Below are positions 25,109-34,790 of a DNA stretch of 64,000 nt, one piece after another. The notes under the pieces are model-generated. The model worked only from the letters and a program-made list of their open reading frames with translations, did not search any database and was not told the origin of the DNA. The position numbers and the translations under genes are program-made. The DNA is taken from NCBI GenBank assembly GCA_036374795.1, contig DASUTC010000003.1, forward strand, positions 1 through 64,000. The letters run 5' to 3'. Numbering within the stretch: position 1 is the stretch's first letter; every line of letters starts with the position of its first letter. Origin of the DNA: Herpetosiphonaceae bacterium (GTDB lineage: Bacteria > Chloroflexota > Chloroflexia > Chloroflexales > Kallotenuaceae).

Positions 25109-28100
25109 TTATCCCAACGCCTGCGCTACGTCCTGCTCGGCCCGCTCACGGATACCGCCGCCGATCGAGAAGTACGTCGCCTGCGGATGATGCACCACGA
25201 TCGCGGCGGTGCTCTGCTCCGGCACGATCTGGAACGACTCGGTCAGCGTCGCGCCGATCGTCTCAGCCGGGAGAAGCTGCCAGACCTGCGCGTGCTGCTC
25301 CAGATCCGGGATCGCGGGATAGCCCCAGGAGTAGCGCTTGCCGCGCTTGGGATCGTCGCTCAGGCCCAGGCCCTTGCGGATGACCTGATTGGTGTACTCG
25401 GCCAGGCCCTCGGCAGCAGTAACACCCAGGCCATGCACGAAGTACGAGCGGCTGTAGTCGCCCGCAGCCTGGAGCGCGTCCACGTACTCGGTCGCAACCT
25501 GGCCCATTGTCACCACCTGGAAGGCCGCCACATCGACCCGCCCGCTCTCGACGCTGGCGAAGTAATCGGCCAGGCACAGCCGCTCGCGCTCCGGCTGTCG
25601 CGGAAAGGCAAAGCGCTGTAGCTCACGCAGAAACTCCGGCTTGAGCGTGCCCTTGGCCTGTGCCCACAGCGCCGGATCATAGATGATCAGATCGTTGCCG
25701 TCGGATTGCACCGGGAAGAAGCCGTAGGTCACGGCGGGCTTGAGCCAGCCGCGCTCCTGAGCATCGCGCTGTAGCTCGCGCAGCCGGGGCATGAACTCGC
25801 TGTCAAGCAGCCGCCGGTACTCGTCGCCCTTAGCGTTCTTCGCGCCCCACTGGAGCCGGAAGAGCGTGTTAAGATCCATGTGCTGCCAGACATCCTCCAG
25901 CCGAATGCGCGTCGTCGCCTGCGCGCCCCAGAAGGGCGGCGTCGGAATGTCGATGTCGGCGCGGACATTGGAGCGGATCTTGGCGACGTTCTTTTCTTTG
26001 CCGAGCTTTTCGAGCACCGTGCGGCCTCGCTCCGGCTCGCGCAGCGCCTGGGTCGCCGCGGCGATCGTCTGGTGGACGAACGTCTCGCGGCGATTGGGAT
26101 CGACCAGCTTATCGACGGTTTCGAGGCCCTCGAACGCATCCTTGCAGTAGAAAACGCCCGAATCGTATGGCTCCTCATCGCCGACGAACAGGATGCGCTG
26201 GCCGTACTGGCGGTTGATCGCAGCGCCGCCGACGATCACCGGGAAGTTCAGGCCGCGCCGGTGCAATTCCTGCACGCACAGCGGCATCTGCTTCGAGGTG
26301 CTGACCAGCAGCGCGCTCAGGCCGATCGCGTCGGCGTCGACCTCGATCGCCTTCTCGATGATCGTGTTGAGCGGCACCTGCTTGCCCAGGTCATAGACCG
26401 TATAGCCGTTGTTCGACAGGATCGTGTTGACCAGGTTCTTGCCGATGTCGTGAACGTCGCCGTAGACCGTCGCCAGCACAACCTTGCCTTTGGTCGTGCC
26501 CTGCTGCTTATCGAGATACTGCTCAAGATGCGCGACGGCCTTCTTCATCACCTCCGCCGACTGAAGCACGAACGGCAGGATCAGCTCGCCCGCGCCGAAC
26601 TTATCGCCGACCTCTTTCATCGCTGGCAGCAGCACGTCGTTGAGGATCGCCACCGCCGCATCGCCACGCGGCAGGCCCGTCTCCATGCGCGTCTGAAGCG
26701 TCGCGTCGATGTCGCTGTCGATCGCCTCTTTCTTGCGATGGACGATCTTCCAGTGGATGCGCTGATCGACGGTCAGGCCCTCGGTCGGATCGGCCTTTTC
26801 GTCCTGCTCCGCCGCCTGATTTTCCTCATAGAACTGGATGAAGCGCGCCAGCGCCTGGTCGTCGCTATTGAAGATCAGATCTTCGCAGACCTTGCGCTGC
26901 TCCGCCGGAATGTCGGCGTAGGGCGTGACGTGCGCCGGATTGATGATCGCCGAGTCGAGGCCGGCTTTGACCGCATGATACAGAAAGACCGAGTTGAGCG
27001 CGCCGCGCGCGTGCGGCGCGACGCCGAAGCTCAGGTTGGAGACGCCCAGCGTCGTGAAGCAGCCGGGGATCTGCGCCTTGACCAGCCGAATGCCCTCGAT
27101 CGTCTCGATCGCCGCGCGGCGCAGCTCCTCCTGGCCGGTGGTGATCGGGAAGGTCAGCACGTCGAAGATCAGCGCCTCGCTGGGCACGCCGAACTCGTCG
27201 TTGGCGATCTGCGCGATACGCTCGGCAATCGCCAACTTCTTCTCGGCGGTATGCGCCATGCTCTCCTCGTCGATCGTCATCGCCACCGTCGCCGCGCCGT
27301 AGCGCGCCACCAGCGGCAGCACCCGGTCGATCTTCTCGCCGCGACCGCCTTCCAGCGAGACGGAGTTGACGATCGCGCGGCCCGGGTACATTTGCAGCGC
27401 GGCCTCCAGCACATCCGCCTCGGTCGTGTCGATCACCAGCGGCAGCTCGATGTTCATCGTCAGCTTCTTGAGCAGCCTGACCATCTGCTCCTTCTCGTCG
27501 CCGCGCTCGGTCATCGCCACGCACACATCGAGCACATGCGATCCGGAGTCCATCTGCTCGCGGGCAACCTCCATCACGCCATCGTAGTCGTCGTTGAGCA
27601 GCAGCCGCTTGACCTTGCGCGATCCCAGCGTGTTGACGCGCTCGCCGATCATCAGCGGCGCGGGCTCCTGCACCAGCGCTACGGCCCGAATGCCCGACGA
27701 GACGCTCGGCATGTACTCGATCTCGCGCTGCTTGGGCGGCGTGTCGTGGCCCACCACCTCGCGCAGCCTGGCGATATGCGCTGGTCGCGTGCCGCAGCAT
27801 CCGCCGACGACCGCCACGCCGTACTCGCGGACGAACTCGCCCAGGATGCGGGCGAACGGCTCCGGCTCCATCGGGAAGACCGTCTCGCCATTCACTTCGA
27901 TCGGCAGGCCGGCGTTGGGAATGCACGAGATCGGCAGCCGCGAGTGCTGACACAGGTAGCGGATCGCGTCGCGCATATGCTCAGGGCCGGTCGAGCAGTT
28001 CAGGCCGATCACATCCGCGTTCATCGCCTCAAGCGTGGCGATCATCGCCGGAATATCGGTGCCGAGCAGCATGCGACCTGAGACATCGAGGAAGACCTGC

Positions 28101-28702
28101 GCCTGCACGGCCACATCGTGGCGCTCAAGCGTCTCTTTGGCGCGACGAATGCCGTCCAGCGCGGCCTTGACCTCCAGAATATCCACGCTCGTCTCGATCA
28201 GCAGCACATCCACGCCGCCTTCGATCAGCGCGACCGCCTGCTCGTAGAAGGTATCCGAGAGCTGCCCGAAGGTCACATCCGACAGCGCGGGATCATCCGA
28301 GGAGGGCAGCTTACCGGTCGGCCCGATCGAGCCGGCCACGAAGCGCCTGCGCCCGTCTTTGGCCGCGTACTCGTCGGCCACCGAGCGCGCCAGACGCGCC
28401 GCGTTGACGTTCAGCTCGTGGGTCTGCTCGGCCAGGCCCCACTCTTCGAGGCGCATGCGGGTAGACTGGAACGTGTTGGTTTCGAGCACGTCACAGCCCG
28501 CCTCCATGAACGAGGTGTGAATCTGGCGAATGATGTCGGGCCGCGTCCATGCCAGGTAGTCGCGCGCGCCGTTGTAGCGCTCGCCGCCGAAGTCCTCCGC
28601 CGTCAGCGGATACAGATCGAGACTGGTGCCCATCGCGCCATCGTAGACCAGCACCCGCTGGCGCAGCGCTTCGAGATATGGCGATGTCCGTGTATGTGTC
28701 AT
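25109..28702 (-). CDS. metH: Cobalamin-dependent methionine synthase
   Basis: 1197 residues with all four MetH modules. Homocysteine domain (1-310): LVYDGAMGTSLDLY, zinc Cys in GLNCSTGPEHM and GGCCGTRPAHI. Folate domain (about 340-610): GERVNTLGSRKVKRLL, SVSLEGGRGEK. Cap and B12 domain (about 640-880): VYGDVHDIGKNLVNTILSNN holds the DxHxxG base-off ligand; LSALLVSTSKQMP follows. AdoMet activation domain: VTYGFFPVQSDGNDL, VHGLGVTAAEGLAEY and RYSWGYPAIPDLEQH. AGAGGA precedes the ATG. It is the second gene of an operon led by a SAM-I riboswitch, so it is switched off when SAM is plentiful. MetF is not in the window. Confidence 0.97.
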   Translation of the reverse strand: MTHTRTSPYLEALRQRVLVYDGAMGTSLDLYPLTAEDFGGERYNGARDYLAWTRPDIIRQIHTSFMEAGCDVLETNTFQSTRMRLEEWGLAEQTHELNVNAARLARSVADEYAAKDGRRRFVAGSIGPTGKLPSSDDPALSDVTFGQLSDTFYEQAVALIEGGVDVLLIETSVDILEVKAALDGIRRAKETLERHDVAVQAQVFLDVSGRMLLGTDIPAMIATLEAMNADVIGLNCSTGPEHMRDAIRYLCQHSRLPISCIPNAGLPIEVNGETVFPMEPEPFARILGEFVREYGVAVVGGCCGTRPAHIARLREVVGHDTPPKQREIEYMPSVSSGIRAVALVQEPAPLMIGERVNTLGSRKVKRLLLNDDYDGVMEVAREQMDSGSHVLDVCVAMTERGDEKEQMVRLLKKLTMNIELPLVIDTTEADVLEAALQMYPGRAIVNSVSLEGGRGEKIDRVLPLVARYGAATVAMTIDEESMAHTAEKKLAIAERIAQIANDEFGVPSEALIFDVLTFPITTGQEELRRAAIETIEGIRLVKAQIPGCFTTLGVSNLSFGVAPHARGALNSVFLYHAVKAGLDSAIINPAHVTPYADIPAEQRKVCEDLIFNSDDQALARFIQFYEENQAAEQDEKADPTEGLTVDQRIHWKIVHRKKEAIDSDIDATLQTRMETGLPRGDAAVAILNDVLLPAMKEVGDKFGAGELILPFVLQSAEVMKKAVAHLEQYLDKQQGTTKGKVVLATVYGDVHDIGKNLVNTILSNNGYTVYDLGKQVPLNTIIEKAIEVDADAIGLSALLVSTSKQMPLCVQELHRRGLNFPVIVGGAAINRQYGQRILFVGDEEPYDSGVFYCKDAFEGLETVDKLVDPNRRETFVHQTIAAATQALREPERGRTVLEKLGKEKNVAKIRSNVRADIDIPTPPFWGAQATTRIRLEDVWQHMDLNTLFRLQWGAKNAKGDEYRRLLDSEFMPRLRELQRDAQERGWLKPAVTYGFFPVQSDGNDLIIYDPALWAQAKGTLKPEFLRELQRFAFPRQPERERLCLADYFASVESGRVDVAAFQVVTMGQVATEYVDALQAAGDYSRSYFVHGLGVTAAEGLAEYTNQVIRKGLGLSDDPKRGKRYSWGYPAIPDLEQHAQVWQLLPAETIGATLTESFQIVPEQSTAAIVVHHPQATYFSIGGGIRERAEQDVAQALG

Positions 28703-28759
28703 GCTTGGTCCTCTTGATGTTCGCTGTGTTGCGAATAGTTCAGCCTATCGGCTTCGATG

Positions 28760-29053
28760 CTACGAGCCGCAGCCCGGATAGCTGATCCACGGCTCTGCCA
28801 CGGAGCGGCGGCGGGCGTGCCAGCCCAGCGGCAGCCGCGCCAGGTCCAGAATCGTCGGATCGTGCCGCGCGAGCGTGCCAAGCTCGACGGTGATTTCATC
28901 CTCGGCATCGATCAGCCGCGCGTCGAGAAACAGCCAGGTCCCATCTTCGATCGCATGAGTCGCGAACAGGATCGGCGCGCCGTCGCGGATCACGCGCTGG
29001 CTGGTAATCGCGACGGTCGCCTGTGGCTCCGTGAACGTCCAGGTAGTGCTCAT
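28760..29053 (-). CDS. Small DUF2185-like protein in the metH operon
   Basis: 97 residues starting MSTTWTFTEPQATVAITSQR. The order of a beta strand AILFATHAIEDGTWLFLDAR-like segment, DEITVELGTLARHDPTILDL and the ending ARLPLGWHARR...PW resembles small DUF2185-type proteins whose C-terminus reads L-P-x-G-W-x-A-x-R. Function unknown. It is the first gene after the SAM-I riboswitch and 57 bases before metH, so it is expected to be co-regulated with methionine synthesis. GAGG sits only two bases before the ATG, so initiation may be weak. Confidence 0.6.
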   Translation of the reverse strand: MSTTWTFTEPQATVAITSQRVIRDGAPILFATHAIEDGTWLFLDARLIDAEDEITVELGTLARHDPTILDLARLPLGWHARRRSVAEPWISYPGCGS

Positions 29054-29055
29054 AG

Positions 29056-29095
29056 CCTCGTGGCGCGCCGTCAGGCCGGGATGGGTGCCCCCAAC
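29056..29095 (-). repeat. Dispersed 3'-end element, partial copy F
   Basis: Minus-strand reading: GTTGGGGGCACCCATCCC then GGCCTGACGGCGCGCCACG. It matches the core and CCTGACGG end of the family but lies between the riboswitch and the first gene, the only copy seen in front of a start codon. Confidence 0.5.
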
Positions 29096-29162
29096 GCTTG
29101 CCCTGTCTAAGGATCGATCAAGCACAGGTAACACTGTTCCTTGATAGCGCACTAGCTGCACT

Positions 29163-29188
29163 AAAAAACCTCTCACGCTCGTGAGAGG
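29163..29188 (-). terminator. Riboswitch expression platform terminator
   Basis: CCTCTCACG and its complement make a 9-bp stem; on the minus strand it is followed by six T (29163-29168). It directly follows the aptamer and is the OFF structure. Confidence 0.9.
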
Positions 29189-29201
29189 CATCCAGCACCT
29201 C

Positions 29202-29314
29202 CTCATCTGCCAGACCAGGTCTGCCGGAATTGGCACCCACTCAACGACAGAGATTCTATCGTTCCGGGTTGCCGGGGCTTCGTCGGGCCGGTCCCTCCGC
29301 CCCTCTGGATGAGG
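29202..29314 (-). promoter_or_regulatory. SAM-I (S-box) riboswitch
   Basis: Minus strand: P1 strands CTCATC and GATGAG enclose the conserved parts AGAGGGGCGGAGGGACCGGC, CCGACGAAGCCCCGGCAACC and GGTGCCAATTCC. These are the S-box core sequences that bind S-adenosylmethionine. A T-tailed terminator follows at 29163-29188 and an excellent promoter precedes. With SAM bound, the terminator forms and the small gene and metH are not transcribed. Confidence 0.95.
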
Positions 29315-29333
29315 TTTTATTCGATTGGTAGGC

Positions 29334-29362
29334 AGTGTACCATTCGTCGCAGGCGTCGTCAA
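29334..29362 (-). promoter_or_regulatory. Sigma-70-type promoter of the metH operon
   Basis: On the minus strand TTGACG and TACACT are 17 bases apart. The expected start is about 13 bases before the riboswitch P1. Confidence 0.75.
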
Positions 29363-29492
29363 TCGGCAGTTTTGCTCGCTCGTATCGTGCATGAGCGCTG
29401 CTCGGACGATCGCATCGCTCGGTGTCGCGGCTGGCTGTCCGCGATTGGGCGCTTTCTGCTACAATCGGCCTGGTTCAAAGCGAGGTGTGAGC

Positions 29493-30494
29493 ATGACCAG
29501 CCGGATTGTGTTCGAGACGATCAGCAGCGATGCGCTTGCCGACAACCCGCTCGGCGATCCGCACGTCCGCACGCTGCCGATCTATCTGCCGCCCAGCTAC
29601 GACACAGCGCCCGATCGGCGCTATCCCGTGGTCTGGATGCTGGCCGGGTTTACCGGGCGGGGCCAGATGTTGCTCAACGATAATCTGTGGACGCCGACGA
29701 TTCAGCAGCAGCTCGATCTGCTCATCGCCAGGGGCATGGGCGAGATGATCATGGCGCTGCCCGATTGTGCGACGCGCTACGGCGGCTCGCAGTATCTCAA
29801 CTCCGCCGCCACCGGGCGCTACGCCGATCATCTGCTGGATGAGCTGGTGCCGCTTGTGGACGCGCGCTACCGCACGCTGCCGGGTCCGCAGCATCGCGGC
29901 GTGATGGGCAAGAGCAGCGGCGGCTACGGCGCGCTGATCCACGGGATGCGCCGCCCCGATGTCTTCGGCGCGGTCGCGTGTCACAGCGGCGATATGTACT
30001 TCGAGCTGGTCTATAAGCCCGATCTGCCCAAGTTTCTCAACCGCATCGCCCGCAACAGTTACGATCCGCAGGCATTTCTGGATGAGTTTTTCGCCAAGGC
30101 CAAGAAAAGCGGCTCCGACATCGGCGCGCTGAATGTGCTGGCGATGGCCGCCTGCTACTCGCCCAATCCCGAAGCCCCCGGTCTGCCGATCGATTTCCCG
30201 ATCGATCTCTATACCGGCGAGCTACGGCCCGACGTGTGGGCGCGCTGGCTGGAGCACGATCCGGTCGAGCTGGTCGCGCGCTACGCCGACAATCTGCGCC
30301 AGCTCAGGCTGCTCTTCTTCGACTGTGGCACGCGCGATGAGTACAATTTGCACTACGGCGCGCGGATTCTTGCCCGGCGGCTGAAGGCGGCGGGAGTAGC
30401 CTTTGAGCACCAGGAGTTCGACGACGATCATCGCTCGATCTCGTATCGCAACGATGTATCGCTGCCCAAGCTGGCAGCGGCGCTCGGCGCATAA
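29493..30494 (+). CDS. Alpha/beta-hydrolase of the putative esterase (esterase D/Fes-like) family
   Basis: 333 residues. The nucleophile elbow is GVMGKSSGGYGALI (G-x-S-x-G), the acid is probably in DCGTRDEYNLHYG and the His in DDDHRSISYRND. The start region TLPIYLPPSYDTAPDRRYPV is characteristic of PF00756 esterases. No signal peptide is evident at the ATG I chose, which has GAGGTG upstream. Family members hydrolyse S-formylglutathione, siderophore or feruloyl esters, so the substrate is not fixed. The next gene, a GDSL hydrolase, is 26 bases away and likely co-transcribed. Confidence 0.87.
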   Translation: MTSRIVFETISSDALADNPLGDPHVRTLPIYLPPSYDTAPDRRYPVVWMLAGFTGRGQMLLNDNLWTPTIQQQLDLLIARGMGEMIMALPDCATRYGGSQYLNSAATGRYADHLLDELVPLVDARYRTLPGPQHRGVMGKSSGGYGALIHGMRRPDVFGAVACHSGDMYFELVYKPDLPKFLNRIARNSYDPQAFLDEFFAKAKKSGSDIGALNVLAMAACYSPNPEAPGLPIDFPIDLYTGELRPDVWARWLEHDPVELVARYADNLRQLRLLFFDCGTRDEYNLHYGARILARRLKAAGVAFEHQEFDDDHRSISYRNDVSLPKLAAALGA

Positions 30495-30520
30495 CCGTGC
30501 ATTAGCAGGAAGGTGGTAGC

Positions 30521-31150
30521 TTGCTCTTCCAACAACATCAGAAGATCGTCTTTATCGGCGACAGCATCACCGACGCCGGGCGGCGCGGCGTGGGCTCGCC
30601 CTACGGCACAGGCTACGTCAATCAGGTGCGCAGCCTGCTGCTGGCGCGCTATCCCGATCTGGCGCTGCGCTTCGTCAATCACGGCGTGGGGGGCGATACG
30701 ACACGCCATCTCGCCGATCGCTGGGAGCGCGATGTGCTGGCCGAGCGTCCCGACTGGCTGGTGCTGATGATCGGGATCAACGATGTGTGGCGCTCGTTTG
30801 GCCTGCATCCTCACGAGGCGGTGCCGCTGCCGGAGTACGAGGCGATCCTCCGCGATCTGCTCGATCGCACACGGGCGGCAACCGGCGCGCGGCTGATCCT
30901 GATGGAGCCGTACATGATCGAGGCTGACCGCAGCGTGCCGATGCGCCGCCAGATGGATGGCTATGGCGAGGTCGTTGGCCGTCTCGCCGACCAGTACGCC
31001 GCCGTGCTGGTGCGCACGCAGGCTGCTTTCGACGCGGCGCTGGCCCACAGCACGCCCGAAGATTGGGCAGATGATCAGATTCATCCTAACAGCGCCGGAC
31101 ATGCGATCATCGCGCTGGCGCTGCTGCGCGCGATTGGCTTTGAGCTGTAG
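30521..31150 (+). CDS. SGNH/GDSL-family hydrolase
   Basis: 209 residues. Block I is IVFIGDSITDAGRRG (catalytic Ser), block II VNHGVGGDTTRHL (Gly), block III LVLMIGINDVWRSFG (Asn), and block V DWADDQIHPNSAGHAII with catalytic Asp and His. This is a typical intracellular lysophospholipase/acyl-esterase-like SGNH protein. The TTG start is preceded by AGGAAGGTGG. It follows the alpha/beta esterase by 26 bases, so the two hydrolases may act on one ester substrate, though this is inference. Confidence 0.88.
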   Translation: MLFQQHQKIVFIGDSITDAGRRGVGSPYGTGYVNQVRSLLLARYPDLALRFVNHGVGGDTTRHLADRWERDVLAERPDWLVLMIGINDVWRSFGLHPHEAVPLPEYEAILRDLLDRTRAATGARLILMEPYMIEADRSVPMRRQMDGYGEVVGRLADQYAAVLVRTQAAFDAALAHSTPEDWADDQIHPNSAGHAIIALALLRAIGFEL

Positions 31151-31195
31151 ATTGCCGTAAGGCCGTTCGGGGGAGAACCCTGGAACTGCTCCATC
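31151..31195 (-). repeat. Dispersed 3'-end element, degenerate copy H
   Basis: Immediately after the GDSL-gene stop: ATTGCCGTAAGGCCGTTCGG then GGGAGAACCCTGGAA. Read on the minus strand it matches the core and end of the family, in the same orientation to its gene as copy C. Confidence 0.45.
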
Positions 31196-31245
31196 CTTTG
31201 GAAACGACCTGCCTTGGATGGTTCATACAGGAATGAGGTGCGAAG

Positions 31246-31644
31246 ATGGCGACGTTGAACAAGCTTACGCCCAATCTGATGGTCGAGGATGTCAACCGGA
31301 CGCTCGAATTTTACACGCGGCTCCTTGGCTTCGAGCGCCTGGCAAGCGTGCCGGAAACCGGCCAGTTCGATTGGGCAATGGTCCAGCGCGACGGCGTGCA
31401 GTTGATGTTCCAGGCGCGCGCCAGCCTGGGCGGGGAGGTGCCAGCGCTGGCAGATGCGCCGATCGGCGCGTCGCAGACGTTCTATATCGAGGTGGAGGGC
31501 CTGGACGAGCTGTACCGACAGCTCAAGGATCAGGTCGAGATCGTCGCCGAGCGGCATACGACGTTCTACGGCACCGAGGAATTTGCCTTCAAGGATTGCA
31601 ACGGCTATGTGCTGGCGTTCTCCGAGGCGCAGAATCGCGCATAG
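31246..31644 (+). CDS. VOC-family (glyoxalase/bleomycin resistance-like) protein
   Basis: 132 residues made of two beta-alpha-beta-beta-beta units. Starts LTPNLMVEDVNRTLEFYTRL then LGFE, the usual VOC opening; the second unit has TFYIEVEGLDELYRQLKDQV and ends in YGTEEFAFKDCNGYVLAFSE. Conserved metal-ligand positions can hold His or Glu; the terminal Glu is present. VOC proteins include lyases, dioxygenases and drug-binding proteins, so no activity is inferred. GAGGTG lies seven bases upstream. Confidence 0.85.
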   Translation: MATLNKLTPNLMVEDVNRTLEFYTRLLGFERLASVPETGQFDWAMVQRDGVQLMFQARASLGGEVPALADAPIGASQTFYIEVEGLDELYRQLKDQVEIVAERHTTFYGTEEFAFKDCNGYVLAFSEAQNRA

Positions 31645-31740
31645 CAGGAACGAGCCGCATCCTGGGAGGCTGAGTCGCCAGGATGCGCGCTGCCGCTCTG
31701 CCGAAGGCTCGTCCCGCGTACTGCGTTACTCTGCAAAGCC

Positions 31741-32028
31741 TTAGCGGACCATGTCGGAGGCACGCCGCCCCGATGGATCGCAGCGGATCGCCCGATGCGC
31801 GAGATCGGTGTGGAAGATGTAGCGCTGGCCGCTGTGCTCCAGCGTCACGCGGTAGCCCGGCGTGATCACCTGCATGTACATCATGCCCGGCTGCGGACAG
31901 CCAAGCGAGCTATCGCTCCACTCCATCTCTTCCACGTCGACGATCTGAACCGCCTGTGCGTCGCAGCCGAGTGTGTCCGCAAGCTGCTGCCGGGCGAGTA
32001 CCACAACCGGCTGATTATGCTGGCTCAT
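31741..32028 (-). CDS. Small cytoplasmic protein sharing a domain with the neighbouring lipoprotein
   Basis: 95 residues, AGGAG upstream. The central part SDSSLGCPQPGMMYMQVITP followed by GYRVTLEHSGQRYIFHTD matches the C-terminal half of the lipoprotein at 32193-32648 (NGALGCPKPDMMYTEMIVPG, then YKLTYSDGTQTYEVHTD). No signal peptide, so the same domain occurs inside and outside the membrane. One conserved Cys (GCP) and a final RCDP Cys. Function unknown. Same strand as, and downstream of, the lipoprotein gene, separated by a terminator. Confidence 0.75.
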   Translation of the reverse strand: MSQHNQPVVVLARQQLADTLGCDAQAVQIVDVEEMEWSDSSLGCPQPGMMYMQVITPGYRVTLEHSGQRYIFHTDLAHRAIRCDPSGRRASDMVR

Positions 32029-32041
32029 CGTTGTGCTCCTG

Positions 32042-32073
32042 AAACAAAAGAACTGGAAGCAGTTGCTTCCAGT
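32042..32073 (-). terminator. Intrinsic terminator downstream of the lipoprotein gene
   Basis: ACTGGAAGCA and its exact complement form a 10-bp stem; on the minus strand TCTTTTGTTTC follows. It separates the two related genes. Confidence 0.75.
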
Positions 32074-32097
32074 CCATCAATAACCGTTCCGGCGCTT

Positions 32098-32193
32098 GTG
32101 CCGGATCAAGACGCATGTGGGCGAAACAGCGTCCGCGATGTTGCACGAGAGAGGAATTGTTGGAGCTTCCCCAAACGCGGCCTGTCGTCGCGC
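32098..32193 (+). repeat. Dispersed 3'-end element, degenerate copy E
   Basis: Starts GTGCCGGATCAAGACGC, keeps GAAACAGCGTCCGCGATG and GAGGAATTG, has a weakened GGAGCTTCCCC core and ends GCGGCCTGTCGTCGCGC. The end touches the lipoprotein stop codon, as in copies C and G. Confidence 0.6.
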
Positions 32194-32648
32194 TACCCGC
32201 CGAGCGGCTTGGGATCGCCCTTGTCGCACCAGATCGCCTGCTGGCCGGTGCGGTCGGTATGCACCTCGTAGGTCTGCGTGCCGTCGCTGTAGGTCAGCTT
32301 GTAGCCCGGCACAATCATTTCGGTGTACATCATATCCGGCTTGGGGCAGCCCAGCGCGCCATTCGACCACTCAACCTCTTCTTTGTTCTGAAGTGTGAGA
32401 CTATCTGCGGGCTTGTTGATTTCAGTCGATAGAGCGGTGATCACGTTCTTTTCCAGCTCTCCCAGGCTGCCCATCAGGTCGGTTCCGGGGCTGCCGGATA
32501 CCGAGCTGTCGCCGGATGCAGCCGATGCAGAAGGTGAGGGCATCGTCGAGGCCGGAGCCGATCCGGTCGAGTCGCTGCCGGTGGATGGGCCTGCCGCGCC
32601 GCACGCAGTGAGTGAGAGCAGAAGCAAGCCAATGGCTAGTTTGCGCAT
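32193..32648 (-). CDS. Lipoprotein with an S/P-linker and a GCPxPxMMY domain
   Basis: About 151 residues. Signal LAIGLLLLSLTACGAAG has the lipobox L-T-A-C at about residue 16. A Ser/Gly/Pro/Asp-rich linker is followed by NVITALSTEINKPADSL, and then the shared domain NGALGCPKPDMMYTEMIVPG plus the YKLTYSDGTQTYEVHTDR segment. GGAGG precedes the ATG. Its C-terminal domain is duplicated in the next gene (31741-32028). Likely attached to the outer face of the cytoplasmic membrane. Function unknown. Confidence 0.8.
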   Translation of the reverse strand: MRKLAIGLLLLSLTACGAAGPSTGSDSTGSAPASTMPSPSASAASGDSSVSGSPGTDLMGSLGELEKNVITALSTEINKPADSLTLQNKEEVEWSNGALGCPKPDMMYTEMIVPGYKLTYSDGTQTYEVHTDRTGQQAIWCDKGDPKPLGG

Positions 32649-32891
32649 GTTGTCCTCCTTGGAGTGTGTCGATTGATTCAAAGACGCGACTTTTGATCGA
32701 AAAGTTCCTCAGCCTGAATGCTCCGGGTAACGCAGGCCTTGAAACAATGCCAAGAGTCGTGCCGGGGGAGCGCTATAGTATCGCTCAATGTAGCCTAAAT
32801 GTGCAAATCGCGCGTGATCGGTGTGATGCCCGTTTGCTGGTACAATGCCTGCGTAGACAAAGCGATCCTTTGAAATAGACCGATAGATCTC

Positions 32892-33667
<776 letters not shown>

Positions 33668-33671
<4 letters not shown>

Positions 33672-34753
33672 CAACCTATGTTGAGGAGCGGCTGCCCGGC
33701 GCGGCGCTGAGCCAGCGTCGCCCGATGGCAAACGAGCTCTTCTTGTCCAACTACCTGCTCGGCACCTATGGCGGCTGTGAGTTTGCCTGCCAGTACTGCG
33801 ATCTGGCGATCAGCTCGATCCGCCCGCTCGGCGAGGCCGTGCATGCCTACATGGACGTGCCCGCGCGTCTCGACCGCGAGCTGGAAGAGGTCGATCCGGG
33901 CGATGTGGTGGGGCTGATCCTCAGCGATCCGTATCAGCCAGCGGAGCGCGAGCATCGCCTGACGCGCCAGACGCTTCAAGTGCTGGCACAGCTTGGTCAG
34001 CCCACGGTGATCCTCACGAAAAGCCCGCAGGTGCTCGACGATCTGCGCCTGCTCGAAGTGATCCACGAGCGGGCGATGTGCGTGGTGATCTTTACGCTGC
34101 CGACCGCCGACCACGCGCTGAGCGAGAAGCTGGAAGGCCGCGCGCCCTCGCCGACGCTGCGGCTGGACGCGGCGCAGATGCTCCATCGGGCGGGGATTCC
34201 GGTGGGCTTTGCGCTCCTGCCGATCGTGCCCTACGTCACCGACTCGACCAACCACCTGTCGCGCACGCTCAACAAAATCGCCGCGACGGGCGCGGACTTT
34301 GTGGTCTGGGATTACCTGGGCATTCCCAACGAGCGCCACCGCGAGCGGATCGACGATATGCTGAGCTATATCGCGCGCATGCCGTCGGCGTACTACCGCG
34401 ACATCTACGGGCAAAAGTCCTATCCGGGGCTGGACTATCGCATCAAGATCGACGAGGAGCTGATCCGGCGCTGCGACATGCTCGGCCTTGAGGTGCGCGT
34501 GCCGCACCGGGTCTATCATCGGCGCATCTCGCCCAGCAACGAGATCTCGCTGCTGCTGCGGCACCAGGCGTTTCGCGACGCCGCTCAGGGCCGCGATCGG
34601 CTGGCGCAACTGCACCGATCACTGGCGGAAGAGTCGTATCTTGGGCGCTTCGATCAGGTACGCATGATGCAAAGCCCGCTCTGGACCACGATCCAGGGCA
34701 TCCTTAATCCGCCGCCGCTGCCGGAGGATGAGGGAGCGCCAGCGGCAACCTAG
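33668..34753 (+). CDS. Radical SAM protein, SPL-related
   Basis: 361 residues. The cluster motif is GGCEFACQYCDLAI (C-x3-C-x2-C). NYLLGTYGGCEFACQYC, PTVILTKSPQVLDDL and HRAGIPVGFALLPIVPYVTD resemble spore-photoproduct-lyase-like (Rv2578c/SplB) proteins that are widespread outside spore formers. True SplB has a conserved Cys near the C-terminus; I do not see one in the last 60 residues (Cys at about 280 only). Substrate unknown. Coupled to the phosphatase gene by a 4-base overlap. Confidence 0.82.
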
Positions 34754-34790
34754 CCCGTCAGACTCGCCCACACATGGACCGTTTAACTAG

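Noticed and set aside
25880-28081. A long open frame on the plus strand opposite metH (733 codons)
   Set aside because: It is antisense to a full-length MetH with every catalytic motif; its translation is His/Arg/Asp-rich low-complexity typical of GC-rich antisense frames.
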